A stretch of DNA of 64,000 nucleotides from Siphonodentalium dalli. Its lineage: Eukaryota > Mollusca > Scaphopoda > Gadilida > Siphonodentaliidae. The translations under genes and the position numbers were made by a program. The notes below the pieces were generated by a model, which was not told where the DNA came from, made no database searches, and saw only the letters and a list, made by a program, of their open reading frames with translations. Positions 1 through 12,348 of the stretch are shown piece after piece (within the stretch, counting starts at the first letter, position 1; the number at the start of each line of letters is the position of its first letter). The stretch lies in assembly GCA_032622095.1 (NCBI GenBank), contig CP136068.1:154777151-154841150 (forward strand), in the 5' to 3' direction.

Positions 1-169
1 CCTGAGATATGGATTTTAAATTGTGTACTTGAGCAATCCTAGGGCGATAACTTTCAAGCACTTCAACTGAACTGATCCCTGTTCTACAACAATTTCTCGA
101 AATAAATCAAAACGTCGATGCTCAACCGTTGTTAAATAGTTAAATATTATTATTATTGGCGTACGTGCG

Positions 170-620
170 TCCTATCACCATACTGTTGGGAATAGCATTT
201 TGAATCTACCCATATATAAAAGTGTATATGTTCTAACAAGTATATGACCCAATCAAAATAGATGCACAGTGAACAGTTTTTATGAGGTTGCTGGTCATTA
301 TCAATACATATACATAATGGATAGAGTATGGCAAATACATGTGTTTTCAACAAAATGGTTGCCATGTCAACGGTGTACATTCTTCGGATCATATCCAAAA
401 TGACTTATAATGGTGTGAGATACATGTGTGCCAACTTCGATGCTTTTACCATAAATTTGACGATTGTGTCCTCTTTCCACCCAACTAATGGTGTGGCCAT
501 TGTCTATCGAGAAGAGCAATTTCTAATTTTAAGGGTCGGCAATTGGCCCGGTCACATGTTTCGTAACATCTCTCACACAAGTAATGATCAGCCTATTGAT
601 AAGATGTGTGGCTCAAAATA
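170..620. repeat. dispersed repeat, copy 1
   Basis: This stretch is a diverged relative of 2045-2470. Both contain a segment reading roughly 'ATTTTGAATCTACCCA', a 'GGTTGCCATG' block, a 'CATATCCAAAATG' block and a 'GCTTTTACCATAAA' block in the same order and spacing. No convincing coding frame is shared between the two copies, so I read it as an old interspersed repeat of unknown class. Confidence 0.6.
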
Positions 621-1071
621 AAGGCTATGATCTCCAGAATGCAACAAAATATCAATATGATGCAATAAATTGAGAAAGGTTCCTCATAAAGACAAATAAT
701 AGGACATGAAGTGATAAAAACACTTGACCTTTCATAGTCACCTTGACTCTTGAGATCAGTACTGTCGGTTTGTCTTGGAGAATATATACATATAAAGTAT
801 TATTATATAACTATATCGACCAACAAGTCCACCGTTCTCACTAAAATACTTCATATATGATCGTTTTCCAGAATTCTCAGAAACCACATACTGTTGCTAT
901 GGTAACGCCATTTTTGAGGCAACTAATCGATAGGATGCTTGTCAACAATGGTTTCCAATGTCTCCAGTATGTGGGATTTACGATTAACTACATTGCCCAA
1001 AATTCCCAATTTTGTATACGAAACCCATTTATTTTATACAAATGACAGGCTACTATGAATGAAGTTGGAGT
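621..1071. other. no gene seen
   Basis: AT-rich sequence with no recognisable exon, RNA or repeat structure. Confidence 0.5.
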
Positions 1072-1284
1072 GTGACATGGACCGATCTTCCTGAAGCATC
1101 CAAAGGTTGCCGAGAACTATTGCGATGTGGTTGCAAGAAAGGGTGCAATTGTAAATTATCGAGGGCATCATTACGCTGTACCGCTCTATGCAGTTGCAGT
1201 TGCAAATACAGTAATGCCCTAAGTAATCGACACATTAACCACATCAGAATTATGGGTAACTTTTCAGGATTTTGTCGAAAATAA
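1072..1284 (+). pseudogene. Cys-rich CXC/TSO1-like fragment
   Basis: The frame encodes a Pro-Glu-Ala-Ser lead, then CGCKKGCNCK and, about ten residues later, CTALCSCSC. This resembles the cysteine-rich tail (C-x-C-x3-C spacing) found at the end of many uncharacterised invertebrate proteins, some transposon-linked. The usual 'C-x-x-x-C-x-C' in the middle appears shortened by about three residues. There is no body of a protein upstream and the frame runs straight into a large inverted repeat, so this is a truncated gene end, probably carried or left by a mobile element. I infer zinc-binding ability only from the motif; function is unknown. Confidence 0.45.
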
Positions 1285-1373
1285 ATATCAATATTTCCGA
1301 CTAAATCCTGAAAAGTTAAATTACCCATAATTCTGCTGTGGTTAAGAGGTCGATTACTTAGGGCATTACTGTA
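1207..1373. repeat. long near-perfect inverted repeat (foldback)
   Basis: The arm starting at 1207 (TACAGTAATGCCCTAAGTAA) is matched in reverse complement by the arm ending at 1373. The arms are about 80 bases each with a few mismatches and indels, and a loop of a few bases lies near 1288. The left arm overlaps the end of the Cys-rich reading frame. Confidence 0.85.
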
Positions 1374-2044
1374 AGTGTTGCCAACAGTGTCATATATGCA
1401 AATATTTCCAACTATTTACGGTGCGTTAACAACTATATAGGGAATTATATACATCTCACTATATTTCTATTGCAAATGTAAACAATTCCTATCATACATT
1501 GTCGCACATAATTCGCACCTACGCTCGTAATAAAAACATGAAGAATTATAGTTAATATCATAAATATTTAAAATTTGCGGTATTTATATGTTGAGCATAT
1601 AAAACCACAATGATTTGCAGCTTGTCAAATTGTGAGTAAGTGTTATTATAGCTGCACAAAGGTAATCGGGTAGCCCCATAGTAACGGTTGCCAAGCAGTT
1701 TTGTACCAGACCAATGGCCAATATTGTCCATACACACTCGCTAAAATGATATGATATAAAGTTAACGCGGAAGATTTTCATAATCAACTTTCAGACATTT
1801 ATATCATAGAAATGCTTCTCGTTTCATTGTAACCATCAATTATAGTAATCAAAACAAACAACCCTATGTACATACCATTGTTTTTTTTTTTGCATTTTAT
1901 TTACGCTATTCCATCATTTTCTAGCCTATAATTTTTGTTTTGCAATCCTTAAAATTGTTATATATATACAGAGTGATTTATCAGTTTATATTTTCTTGTC
2001 AAAGTACATTTTTATAATAAAAAATGTACACACATCTCAATAAA
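1374..2044. other. no gene seen
   Basis: AT-rich, with a poly-T run near 1880. No exon or structured repeat recognised. Confidence 0.5.
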
Positions 2045-2470
2045 ATGTTGATACACGCAGCCAATAATAGGGACTTTCAAACAAATGGCGGCCATTTTAT
2101 ATGCCATTTTGAATCTACCCAACTATAACGGACACATGAGTCAATCGATATATAGCTTGATCCCTTTTCAGCACAAATAGGTACATAAAACATTGTTTTT
2201 CGATCAGAAACTTAGTCATAATGATGCATACTTGTTAGGATTGTGAGAAAAACAAGATTTTTTGTCAAAACGGTTGCCATGGCAACCATGGACCTTTTCC
2301 AGCTTGGCATGATATCCAAAATGTCTTATTTGTATATGTAGTACATGCGTGTCAAGTTTGGTGCTTTTACCATAAAATGCACGATTTTGTCATCTATCCG
2401 CCCCACTATATTACATGCCCAGAATCCAAAGGTATAGGCCCATACACATTTTCTATGATGGGCCCTTAAA
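2045..2470. repeat. dispersed repeat, copy 2
   Basis: This is the counterpart of 170-620. It includes the block GGTTGCCATGGCAACCATGG, a short perfect palindrome, and ends in a 'GCCCAGAATCCAAAGGTATAGG' type segment that recurs near 3146-3195 inside the neighbouring tandem array. Confidence 0.6.
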
Positions 2471-2559
2471 CAACCGCAGTTGTTTGGATTAAGCAGACGA
2501 TAACTTGTGAACTGTTCAAAAGAATGTTTTTCACATATGGCACGTATATCAAATGTGTA

Positions 2560-4215
2560 GAAAATGAAAATATTTCACCCATCCTTGTTTAAAAAGGGTT
2601 ACAAAGTTACATTTGCAAGTCGTTTCAAAAATGCGTCGTGTTTTTTGTTACATAGTTATATTTGGAAGTCGTTTAAAATTGCGACGTGTTTTTTGTTACA
2701 TAGTTACAAATGCTTATCAGAGAATTACTCCAACTCGGAAAATGAAAATGTTTCACCATCCTTGTTTAAAAAGGGTTACAAAGTTACATTTGCAAGTCGT
2801 TTAAAAAATGCGACGTGTTTTTGTTGCATAGTTACATTTGCAAGTCGTTTCAAAAATGCGACGTGTTTTGTCAAATAGTTACAAATGCTTATCAGAGAAT
2901 TATTCCAACTACGAAAATGAAAATATTTCAACCATCCTTGTTTAAAAAGGGTTACAAAGTTACATTTGGAAGTCGTTTCAAAAATCCAAAGGTACATGTA
3001 TAGGAATATACACATGTTCTATGGTGGACCCTTAAAAGTTTGAACCCCAAATTGGAGCCCGTGAGAATAAAATCTAAGTCGGCTATACCCGAGTCATGTT
3101 CGGATTTAGGACCGTCCAGATATGCCCAGCATCCATAATAGATGCCCAGAATTCAAAGGTATAGGCACATACACATGTTCTATGATGGGCCCTTTAAAGT
3201 TTGAACCCCTCATTGGAGCCTGTGCGAATTTGTTACAAATGCTTATCAGAGAATTACTCCAACTAGTAACTAGGAAATTACTCCAACTAGGAAAATGAAA
3301 ATATTTCACCCACCCTTGTTTAGAAAGGGTTACAAAGTTACATTTGGAAGTCGTTTCAAAAATGCGACGTGTTTTATGTTACATAGTTTCAAATGCTTAT
3401 CAGAGAATTACTCCAACTAGGAAAATGAAAATATTTCACCCATCCTTGTTTAAAAATGATTACAAAGTTACATTTGGAAGTCGTTTCAAAAATGCGACGT
3501 GTTTTTTGTCACATAGTTTCAAATGCTTATCAGAGAATTACTCCAACTGGGAAAATAGAAAATATTTCACCCGTCCTTGTTAAAAAAGGGATACAAAGTT
3601 ACATTGGGAAGTCGTTTTAAAATTCCAACGTGTTTTTTGTTAAATAGTTACAAATGCTTATCAGAGAATAACCGCAACTGCAAAAATGAAAATATTTCAC
3701 CCGTCCTTGTTAAAAAAAGGGTTACAAAGTTACATTTGGAAGTCGTTTCAAAAATGCGACGTGTTTTTTGTTACATTTGGAAGTCGTTTCAAAAATGCGA
3801 CGTGTTTTTTGTCGCATAGTTACAAATGCTTATCAGAGAATTGCTCCAACTGGGAAAATGAAAATATTTCACCCGTCCTTGTTAAAAAAGGGTTACAAAG
3901 TAACATTTGGAAGTCATTTAAAAATTCCGACGTGTTTTTTTAACATAGTTACAAATGCTTATCAGAGAATAACCGCAACTGGAAAAATGAAAATATTTCA
4001 CCCGTCCTTGTTAAACGGGGGTACAAAATTACATTTGGAAGTCGTTTCAAAAATGCGACGTGTTTTTGTTACATAGTTATAAATGCTTATCAGAGAATAA
4101 CTCCAACTATAAAAATGAAAATGTTTCACACGTCCTTGTTAAAAAAGGGTGACAAAGTTACATTTGGAAGTCGTTTCAAAAATCCGACGTGATTTTTGTT
4201 ACATAGTTACAAATG
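2560..4215. repeat. tandem array of ~130-bp units
   Basis: A unit beginning 'GAAAATGAAAATATTTCACC' and containing 'GTTACAAAGTTACATTTGGA' and 'TGCTTATCAGAGAATTACTC' recurs with starts at 3291, 3421, 3551, 3681, 3853, 3982 and 4111, a period of 129-130 bp. The interval of about 172 bp at 3681-3853 contains an internal partial duplication. Diverged units extend back to about 2560, interrupted at 3000-3230 by unrelated sequence that also occurs at 2415-2470. Short reading frames in it are by-products of the repeat. Confidence 0.9.
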
Positions 4216-4440
4216 CGCATTTATAACCGGGTTACTGGTCGGAGCGAACACACGACTTGTTACTGGTTGGAGCTAACACACGACTTCCTAATGTAACTCC
4301 AAATGCCAAAAAAAATATGGCGCATTTGTAACCCAGTAACTGGTTACAAATGCGTGGTATTTTTTTTTTATGCACCAATAACTGCCGTATATGCAAATTT
4401 GAGACACAGGTGAAAGTTAGATTTTGATCATGGCCTGATG
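4216..4440. repeat. short direct repeat flanking the array
   Basis: 'GCGCATTT(A/G)TAACC(G/C)(G/A)G' followed by 'TTACTGG' occurs at about 4215 and again at about 4321. The second copy contains the palindrome GTAACTGGTTAC. It marks the array's right edge. Confidence 0.55.
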
Positions 4441-5560
4441 GTTGTTGACGGAGTTATCAGTCGGAGTTATGCCCCCTTTTCAATTTAGAAATTACAAGTG
4501 TTGGGTTGGCTGGATGATAACTTGATCAAACATCAACATCATTTCTTGATATTTGGTATGTGTTCACATTTGAAGAGACACATGTAAAGTTCGAATTTGG
4601 TGATGATCCGTTGATTTTTTGGGTTTATGGATGAAAACAAAATTTCTCGATAGTTTGTAAATGGATTACAGGTTTTAGTTATATGTGCCTTTGTGCGAGT
4701 TCGAAATTATAATTTGTGTGTTTATAAATGATAACGTGATCAAACTTGAATCTCTTGATAGTTGGTGCATGTCTGTCCACCTTTGAGAACACACGGTTCA
4801 TCTTCAAGTTGGTACCATAATGGCTTTGTTATCAGATTCGAATGTAATAATTATGAAGGATTCGTTATGCTCAAGTATACCCTCATATACAGGACGTGGT
4901 CTCTTCCTGGCTTGGTGGTTGAGTGGATGTAGCGTCACAATTGGATATTCCATCAGTACTGCACTCCTAGCTCAACCCAACATACCTTCATGCAATTCAT
5001 GCAATTCCTAATGGTATAACCACAAAGCTTGGGACACGCTACAAAAAGTGGCTCACAGATAATAAAGGGGATTTTTCGATGGCTTGGAGACCCCTACCAT
5101 ATTTAAAGTATTTAAAGTTTTGAATACACCATTCCGAACAGAATTATCGTTTGTTATCCCCTTGGTTACTATTGAGAGCATTTTCATTTAGTTTCTGATG
5201 AGTTCGCCTTTCTGTAAAGTACCCTAGACTGTCAGGAACCATCCCATTAATATAAATGGTTCATTTTCGTACAGTATTGCCTTTTGTACACAATGTCATT
5301 TAACATTGATTGCACCGCTCTTCAGTTTGTGTCTGATCAATACTTTAAATAGGCTTTGGGTCCACAAAGAATCGACAAAGCGCCTTTCATGTTTATTAGC
5401 CACTTTTGTAAAGTGCCCTAGGCTTTCTGGAACAAACTCATCCATACAAATTGTATATTATTTCCTGATAGTAACGCCAGTTGTCCACTTACTCGTTTAA
5501 TATAGAAAGTATATTCCGCCAGTCCGGGGTGTGTTCAAGATTTTAAATGAGGCACGGGTC
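4441..5560. repeat. degenerate ~190-bp repeat units
   Basis: Phrases such as 'GTAAAGT(A/G)CCCTAG(A/G)CT' followed by 'GGAAC' recur at about 5213 and 5408, roughly 190 bp apart. They are clearly related to the array at 24560-26270. Units at 4440-5000 are more diverged. No exon seen. Confidence 0.55.
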
Positions 5561-6289
5561 GCAAAACAATCACAAAAATATAACCCTTCCGTTGGCGTTA
5601 CTTTACAATGAAACACAATTCTAGCAGTGTGTTCTCCTCACTGAGGTATTCGTGTTCGAATGTTCCGTGCCCGGTTAAGCATGAGCAGAACAGGGTGTTT
5701 AAACTGTTAAAAAATGTGTTTCTGTTTCGAAAAGGGTGTTTCTGTGTTTCTGTTAAGAAAATATTCTATCTCCGAGCATAAAATAGAAAAAAAATTACCC
5801 CCCCCAAACCTCACAGTTTTCACTCAAATTGCCAGCATTGTTTTGTCAATAAAAACAAAAGCTGGTTTCTATTCGGTATACTCCACATGCCCTTTCAATT
5901 GCTGAATTTCCCACAAAATGGTGTTTTGGGAGATAGAACATTTCAGAACCCACGCGTCGATTTCATTATCGTGATTAATTCTTCACGAGTTGAGAAGTAA
6001 ATAATTTGCAATTTGCGTACGCCAGACGCCATATCTTGTGCATTGGAACAAACGACGTGGACATTTCGGTAATAGCAGATTATTGTTCACACTCTTCCAT
6101 ATTGAACAAATCCTAAGTAATCACTTATCAAGGTGATTCCCATGCAATGTGTCATTGAAATGTAACAAAATACTTGATGTGTTTTTCTATTGAAAATTAT
6201 TTCGTTTTGTATCCATTTAAGTGCCGCAACCCAACCCCTAAACTCATGCAAAAATGGCAACTTTTAGCATTTTAAAATAACACATTTAT
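5561..6289. other. no gene seen
   Basis: No credible exon. It contains a short internal duplication near 5712-5755 and a C-run at 5800. Confidence 0.5.
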
Positions 6290-7884
6290 ATTCCTCGTAT
6301 CCCTGGCCCAGTCCCTGACTCTAGCGCCGGCATTCTTGAAACATTAAACCACACCATTAATTCCTCTTTTTTAGATTTCTATATCTATTAAATTTTAAAG
6401 AAATCGGTGACAAATTAAGATTGTTTATCAATGATGTTGTCCTCCCCTCCGCATTTCTGTTCCCTACTGTGCCCCTCCCTAACTTGAACAGCATACATTT
6501 GCTATCTTTAACCCAACGATTAGATTCATCATAGCATGTATATATTCAAAATATAAATTTGATTGAAATGGGCAACAAATGATATTTTTGTTGTCTTTAA
6601 ACCAACGATTTGACTCATCATAGCATGGATATATTCAAAATAATATATGCAAAATATAAATTTGATTGAAATCATCAACAAAAATATTTTATCGATTTTG
6701 GGGCACCGCTCCTGACACGAACGACAATTGACATTACTTTGGCACATTTAAACCACACCAGTAGACACCTCACATTATGGCGACCATCTATTATATATTT
6801 TGGAAGATCTGTTTGTGTGTTTGTGTGTGTGTAATCGATGGACTCGAAAATGGCCCAGCAGATTTCGATGAAACTTGGTATGTGGGGGTATTTTCGGGTC
6901 AGGACCAACATAGGCATATTTATTTGTCCGTGCGAGGTCAACTTTTCACGTGCGGAGGTCAAATATATTTTTACGTCGTTTTTGCGCTAATATATTTCAG
7001 TTCGGTGCTCACAAATCGATTCGATATAGCGCGAATAATAAATTGCCAGTCATATAATTTGCACGGTTAGAATCTGTGTGGCTTCATCTTTCCAACGATA
7101 TATAATATGTATATATCCGTTTTAGTTATCTGCCTCAATTATTAGGTACAAGTGGTACGATGCTTTTATCAGGATAAAATCAATGCGTAATTTCTATGAC
7201 GTCGTCAGAGGTCATAAAGTTAGATTACGTTAACTCTCACCCTGCCGATGCATTTGACTGTGTCGCGTTAACTCATCACCGGCCGAGGTATCCGCAAATG
7301 ACATTGGGCTATATATCTCGAAAACGGGTGTAGCTATCGACTTGAAATTTGGTATGTGAATGTATCTTGCCCCGGATACGAATTTTATCGGGTCGCCGAG
7401 CACGTGCGACGCCAGCTTCGCGCATGCGCAGACGAGATCTCGGAAACGGGTTGAGATATTGACTTTAAATTTGGTATGTGAATGTATCTTGCCCCGGATA
7501 CGAATTTTATCGGGTCGCCGAGCACGTGCGACACCAGCTTCGCGCATGCGCAGACCAGATCTAGGAAACGGGTGGAGCAATCGATATGAAATTTGGTTTT
7601 TTAATAGCCCGGACGAAGTCGGGTCACCTTCTAGTTATATATAATTTGGTGGAAATCGGCGACAAAATATATTCCTATCGATGTTGGTGCCCCTCTATCC
7701 TTCTCACTCCTGACTCCACCGGCGACTATCTGGCATCTTTATACCACGCCCTTAGATTCCTCATACCTTGTGCGATAATTACATATACATTTGGTGCAGA
7801 TCGGCGACAAAACAGTTAATCGATTTTGTTGTCCCTCCTCCCTTTCTGCCCCTGACTCCGACAGCGTAACTTTATAAATTTCTA
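6290..7884. repeat. degenerate repeat array leading into the minisatellite
   Basis: Blocks of the type 'AAACCACACCATTAATTCCTC', 'TTTGATTGAAATSRKCRACAAA' and 'CCCCTGACTC' recur at about 6350, 6520, 6620, 6750, 7750 and 7880. A clear 107-bp direct duplication lies at 6515-6700. The last unit runs directly into the 36-bp minisatellite, whose core resembles the 'TTAGATTCCTCATACC' block at about 7752. Confidence 0.6.
7335..7590. repeat. 122-bp tandem duplication
   Basis: 'GGTATGTGAATGTATCTTGC' begins at 7351 and again at 7473. The copies share the GC-rich block with GCACGTGCGAC and CGCGCATGCGCAGAC. A third, partial start lies near 7580. It belongs to a family beginning 'CGAAAACGG...AAATTTGGTATG' that also appears near 6845, 60980 and 61985. 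Confidence 0.85.
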
Positions 7885-10478
7885 ACCTGGACCATTATCT
7901 TCCTCGTAAAACAATACTCCTCTTAGACCATTATCTTCCTCGTAAAACAATACTCCTTTTAGACCATTAACTTCCTCGTAAAACAATACTCCTCTTAGAC
8001 CATTATCTTCCTCGTAAAACAATACTCCTTTTAGACCATTAACTTCCTCGTAATACAATACTCCTTTTAGACCATTATCTTCCTCGTAAAACAATACTCA
8101 TCTTAGACCATTATCTTCCTCGTAAAACAATTCTCCTCGTAGACCATTATCTTCCTCGTAAAACAATACACCTCGTAGACCATTATCTTCCTCGTAAAAC
8201 AATACACCTCTCAGACCATTAACTTCCTCGTAAAACAATACTCATCTTAGACCATTATCCTCCTCGTAAAACAATACTCCTCTTATACCATTATCTTCCT
8301 CGTAAAACAATACTCCGTTTAGACCATTATCCTCCTCGTAAAACAATACTCCGCTTAGACCATTATCCTCCTCGTAAAACAATACTCCGTTTAGACCATT
8401 ATCCTCCTCGTAAAACAATACTCCGTTTAGACCATTATCTTCCTCGTAAAACAATACCCCTCGTAGACCATTATCTTCCTCGTAAAACAATACCCCTCGT
8501 AGACCATTATCTTCCTCGTAAAACAATACACCTCTTAGACCATTAACTTCCTCGTAAAACAATACTCCGTTTAGACCATTAACTTCCTCGTAAGACAATA
8601 CTCCTCTTAGACCATTATCTTCCTCGTAAAACAATACTCCTCTTATACCATTATATTCCTCGTAAGACAATACACCTCTTAGACCATTATCTTCCTCGTA
8701 AAACAATCCACCTCGTAGACCATTATCTTCCTCATAAAACAATACACATCTTAGACCATTAACTTCCTCGTAAAACAATACTCATCTTAGACTATTATCT
8801 TCCTCGTAAAACAATACTCCTCTTAGACAATTATCTTCCTCGTGAAACAATACTCCTCTTAGACCATTATCATCCTCGTAAAACAATACTCCGTTTAGAC
8901 CATTATCTTCCTCGTAAAACAATACCCCTCGTAGACCATTATCTTCCTCGTAAAACAATACCCCTCGTAGACCATTATCTTCCTCGTAAAACAATACACC
9001 TCTTAGACCATTAACTTCCTCGTAAAACAATACTCCGTTTAGACCATTATCCTCCTCGTAAAACAATACTCCGTTTAGACCATTATCTTCCTCGTAAAAC
9101 AATACCCCTCGTAGACCATTATCTTCCTCGTAAAACAATACCCCTCGTAGACCATTATCTTCCTCGTAAAACAATACACCTCTTAGACCATTAACTTCCT
9201 CGTAAAACAATACTCCGTTTAGACCATTATCCTCCTCGTAAAACAATACTCCGTTTAGATCATTATCTTCCTCGTAAAACAATACCCCTCGTAGACCATT
9301 ATCTTCCTCGTAAAACAATACCCCTCGTAGACCATTATCTTCCTCGTAAAACAATACACCTCTTAGACCATTAACTTCCTCGTAAAACAATACTCCGTTT
9401 AGACCATTAACTTCCTCGTAGGACAATACTCCTCTTAGACCATTATCCTCCTCGTAAAACAATACTCCTCTTAGACCATTATCTTCCTCGTAAAACAATA
9501 CTCCTCGTAGACCATTATCTTCCTCGTAAAACAATACTCCTCGTAGACCATTATCTTCCTCGTAAAACAATACTCCTCGTAGACCATTATCTTCCTCGTA
9601 AAACAATACTCCTCGTAGACCATTATCTTCCTCGTAAAACAATACTCCTCGTAGACCATTATCTTCCTCGTAAAACAATACTCCTCGTAGACCATTATCT
9701 TCCTCGTAAAACAATACTCGTAGACCATTATCTTCCTCGTAAAACAATACACCTCGTAGACCATTATCTTCCTCGTAAAACAATACACCTCTTAGACCAT
9801 TAACTTCCTCGTAAAACAATACTCCTCTTAGACCATTATATTCCTCGTAAGACAATACTCCTCTTAGACCATTATCTTCCTCGTAAAACAATACTCCTCT
9901 TAGACCATTATCTTCCTCGTAAAACAATACCCCTCGTAGACCATTATCTTCCTCGTAAAACAATACTCCTCCTAGACCATTATATTCCTCGTAAGACAAT
10001 ACTCCTCTTAGACCATTATCTTCCTCGTAAAACAATACTCATCTTAGACCATTATATTCCTCGTAAGACAATACTCCTCTTAGACCATTATCTTCCTCGT
10101 AAAACAATACTCATCTTAGACCATTATATTCCTCGTAAGACAATACTCCTCTTAGACCATTATCTTCCTCGTAAAACAATACTCATCTTAGACCATTATA
10201 TTCCTCGTAAGACAATACTCCTCTTAGACCATTATCTTCCTCGTAAAACAATACTCCTCTTAGACCATTATCTTCCTCGTGAAACAATACTCCTCTTAGA
10301 TCATTATCTTCCTCGTAAGACAATACTCCTCTTAGATCATTATCTTCCTCGTAAGACAATACTCCTCTTAGACCATTATATTCCTCGTGAAACAATACTC
10401 CTCGCAGACCATTAACCTCCTCGTAAAACAATACTCCTCGCAGACCATTAACCTCCTCGTAAAACAATACTCCTCTTA
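7885..10478. repeat. 36-bp minisatellite, about 72 copies, with higher-order repeats
   Basis: The unit is ACCATTATCTTCCTCGTAAA followed by ACAATACTCCTCTTAG, 36 bp. Variants at a few positions (CTCTTAG/CTCGTAG/CCGTTTAG, ATC/AAC, AAAAC/AAGAC) form higher-order patterns. A five-unit 180-bp block is repeated almost exactly at 8881, 9061 and 9241. A two-unit 72-bp block recurs at about 10037, 10109 and 10181. Because 36 is divisible by 3, the minus strand stays open for up to 417 codons of a 12-residue repeat (GVLFYEEDNGLR). Units carrying 'ACTCAT' create the stops. There is no sign that it is translated. Confidence 0.97.
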
Positions 10479-10523
10479 CCTCGTTGGTGTCATCTGTGTG
10501 GTACCCTGTTTTTTTCTATAGAA

Positions 10524-10548
10524 TACAGACAGACAGACAGACAGACAT
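10524..10548. repeat. (CAGA)n microsatellite
   Basis: About six ACAG/CAGA repeats follow the minisatellite, and 'ATATAGATATAGATA' comes just after. This resembles the simple tail of a non-LTR element. Confidence 0.8.
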
Positions 10549-10639
10549 TCGCAAATATAGATATAGATAAAATACTATTCCATTTTCATCGGTGGTGTTT
10601 TGTTTTCCACACAAATAATGAGCCATGGTCGACGGTTAA

Positions 10640-11560
10640 AATCTCGCATGTAGCTCTAGCAGAGACGTGACGACAGGGGGTTTAGGGGGGTTCTCACATC
10701 CTACCCAACTTGGTCAAACTTTTCAACAGTTGAAAATTTCATACCTGACACAGCATTAGTTGGAATTTCACACCAAGGATAGGTTGAAAATGCTCTTGTA
10801 GTTTGATTATCAAACAATTTATTGGGGGAATTTATTGTTTTTGGACCAATATTTTATATTTTCCTACTTTTGGTCCAAATTTTCCAACACTTGGAAAACT
10901 TGTGTCCTGGTCCCTCCCCGTGGCCAGTCAAAAACTGCTAGTTAATTTAAGAAAACAATATTGTCCTACATTTGGTCAATATTGTCATGTCATGTTTTAA
11001 ATTTCCAAATATAGGCAGGCTTGATGGTAGTCTAGGTGCTAGGATTTTGCGATTTTCTTGTTCAGATTTCAAAATTTTCGTGGTCCATCCCCGTGGTCAC
11101 TAAAATACTGCTAATTAGTTTAAGGAAACAATATTTTACTACATTTGGTCAAAATTTGTGGACTGAAATTGTCATCAGTTGGAGATATTTCCAACCTAAG
11201 GGTGTGTATGAGGTTTGAAATTTCCAACACTAGGAAACCTAGATGCCAGTCTATATGCTAGGATTTAGCGATTTTCTTGCTTAGTTTTCAAAATGTTCTT
11301 CTCCTGTCCATAGCTATGTGCATATGTCTGGAGTTGGGCCACTAGATGTTAGGATATATGCAATTGTCAGGTTCAAATAACTGAATGTTCTCATACCGGG
11401 TATATAACATTTTGTTTATGAATATATAGGCTATTAGGCCCTGAGGTGCAAGGGGGTGCCAATGGAATTATACCAAACTTGTGTTTGGTCGCATTCAAGT
11501 GGGTGTAGTTGGATTCCCCAAAGTGGACACCCCCAACGGAGACCCTCCAGCCACATCCCT
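10640..11560. repeat. dispersed repeat related to 62820-63190
   Basis: Phrases near 11300-11540 ('GTCTGGAGTTGGGCCACTAG', 'CTCATACCGGGTATATA', 'GAGGTGCAA', 'GGAGTTGGATT'-like) occur in the same order inside the hAT-like element at 62870-63190. Internally, 'CCAACACT(T/A)GGAAA' and 'GCGATTTTCTTG' recur three times between 10880 and 11280, showing an older tandem structure. No coding exon recognised. Confidence 0.6.
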
Positions 11561-12348
11561 GAGCTCCGGTTCCCTTCACGAGACGCCAACAGGCCACATT
11601 GTCAGGCACTCGTGATATATTTCTTGTTATGCGCGCCGCGTGTATACTAATGTAACCATTTCTTGTTTCGCCTGGGCGCTGGAGTTTACGCTGGGGGTTT
11701 TATTTATAGAAAAATGGGAATTTTTGGGACGGATTTAAAAGTCGAACTGCGCGACCAGGAGGCCGAGTCTGGTAAAATGTGTAGTTGGGAATTTCAATTT
11801 CGTTTATTGTCCTTTACATTATTATGTAATAAATTTGTGACAAGCTATGTCAATTACAAATAAAAGAAATGAAAACGATAATTTGTAAGTCTTGTATTTC
11901 AACTTTTACAGACATTTTTCGTTCTGCAGCCCACTGAGGGTTGTGGTCGGAGACGGCCGAGTCGGCCGCCGGTTCGTTAATTAGGTGCTTGTTGTTATTG
12001 TTATTTTAACGGAATTCTGAGTTGGTCATTCGCGAAACCAATATATTTTATATTCTATAATTACAATCATGGGTATATAATATATGATCTTGAGCGCGTT
12101 ACCATTTCTGACATTGGTTTTCTTGTAATGCCTGCATAGCTAATCCCCGTTTAATCACAACACCTCTGCGTTGACATGGGCGGTTACACCCCGCCTCACT
12201 TCTTAATAATATCGGATATTCCAACGAGTTATGAGCTGAAAATCACAGCGCGAGTTGGCAAGATATCCACCTGTACGGTCATATCTATGACAATGCAAAA
12301 TTGTGACAATTTAGTTGGAACTACGGAGGGTTTTATCAAGTGCACTGA
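11561..12348. other. no gene seen
   Basis: Mixed-composition sequence. It contains the GC-rich near-palindrome GACGGCCGAGTCGGCCGCCG around 11952 and no recognised exon or repeat. Confidence 0.45.

Noticed and set aside
2564-4076. Several overlapping frames of 80-104 codons
   Set aside because: Products of the 130-bp tandem repeat; no conserved frame across units.
8782-10035. 417-codon minus-strand open frame (and its neighbours at 7882-8778 and 10183-10467)
   Set aside because: It is a translation of the 36-bp minisatellite. The unit length is a multiple of three and happens to lack stops, and there is no start, signal or flanking coding sequence.
7885-10478. CRISPR-like look of the regular 36-bp repeats
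   Set aside because: There are no unique spacers; the units are directly contiguous. The context is animal DNA.
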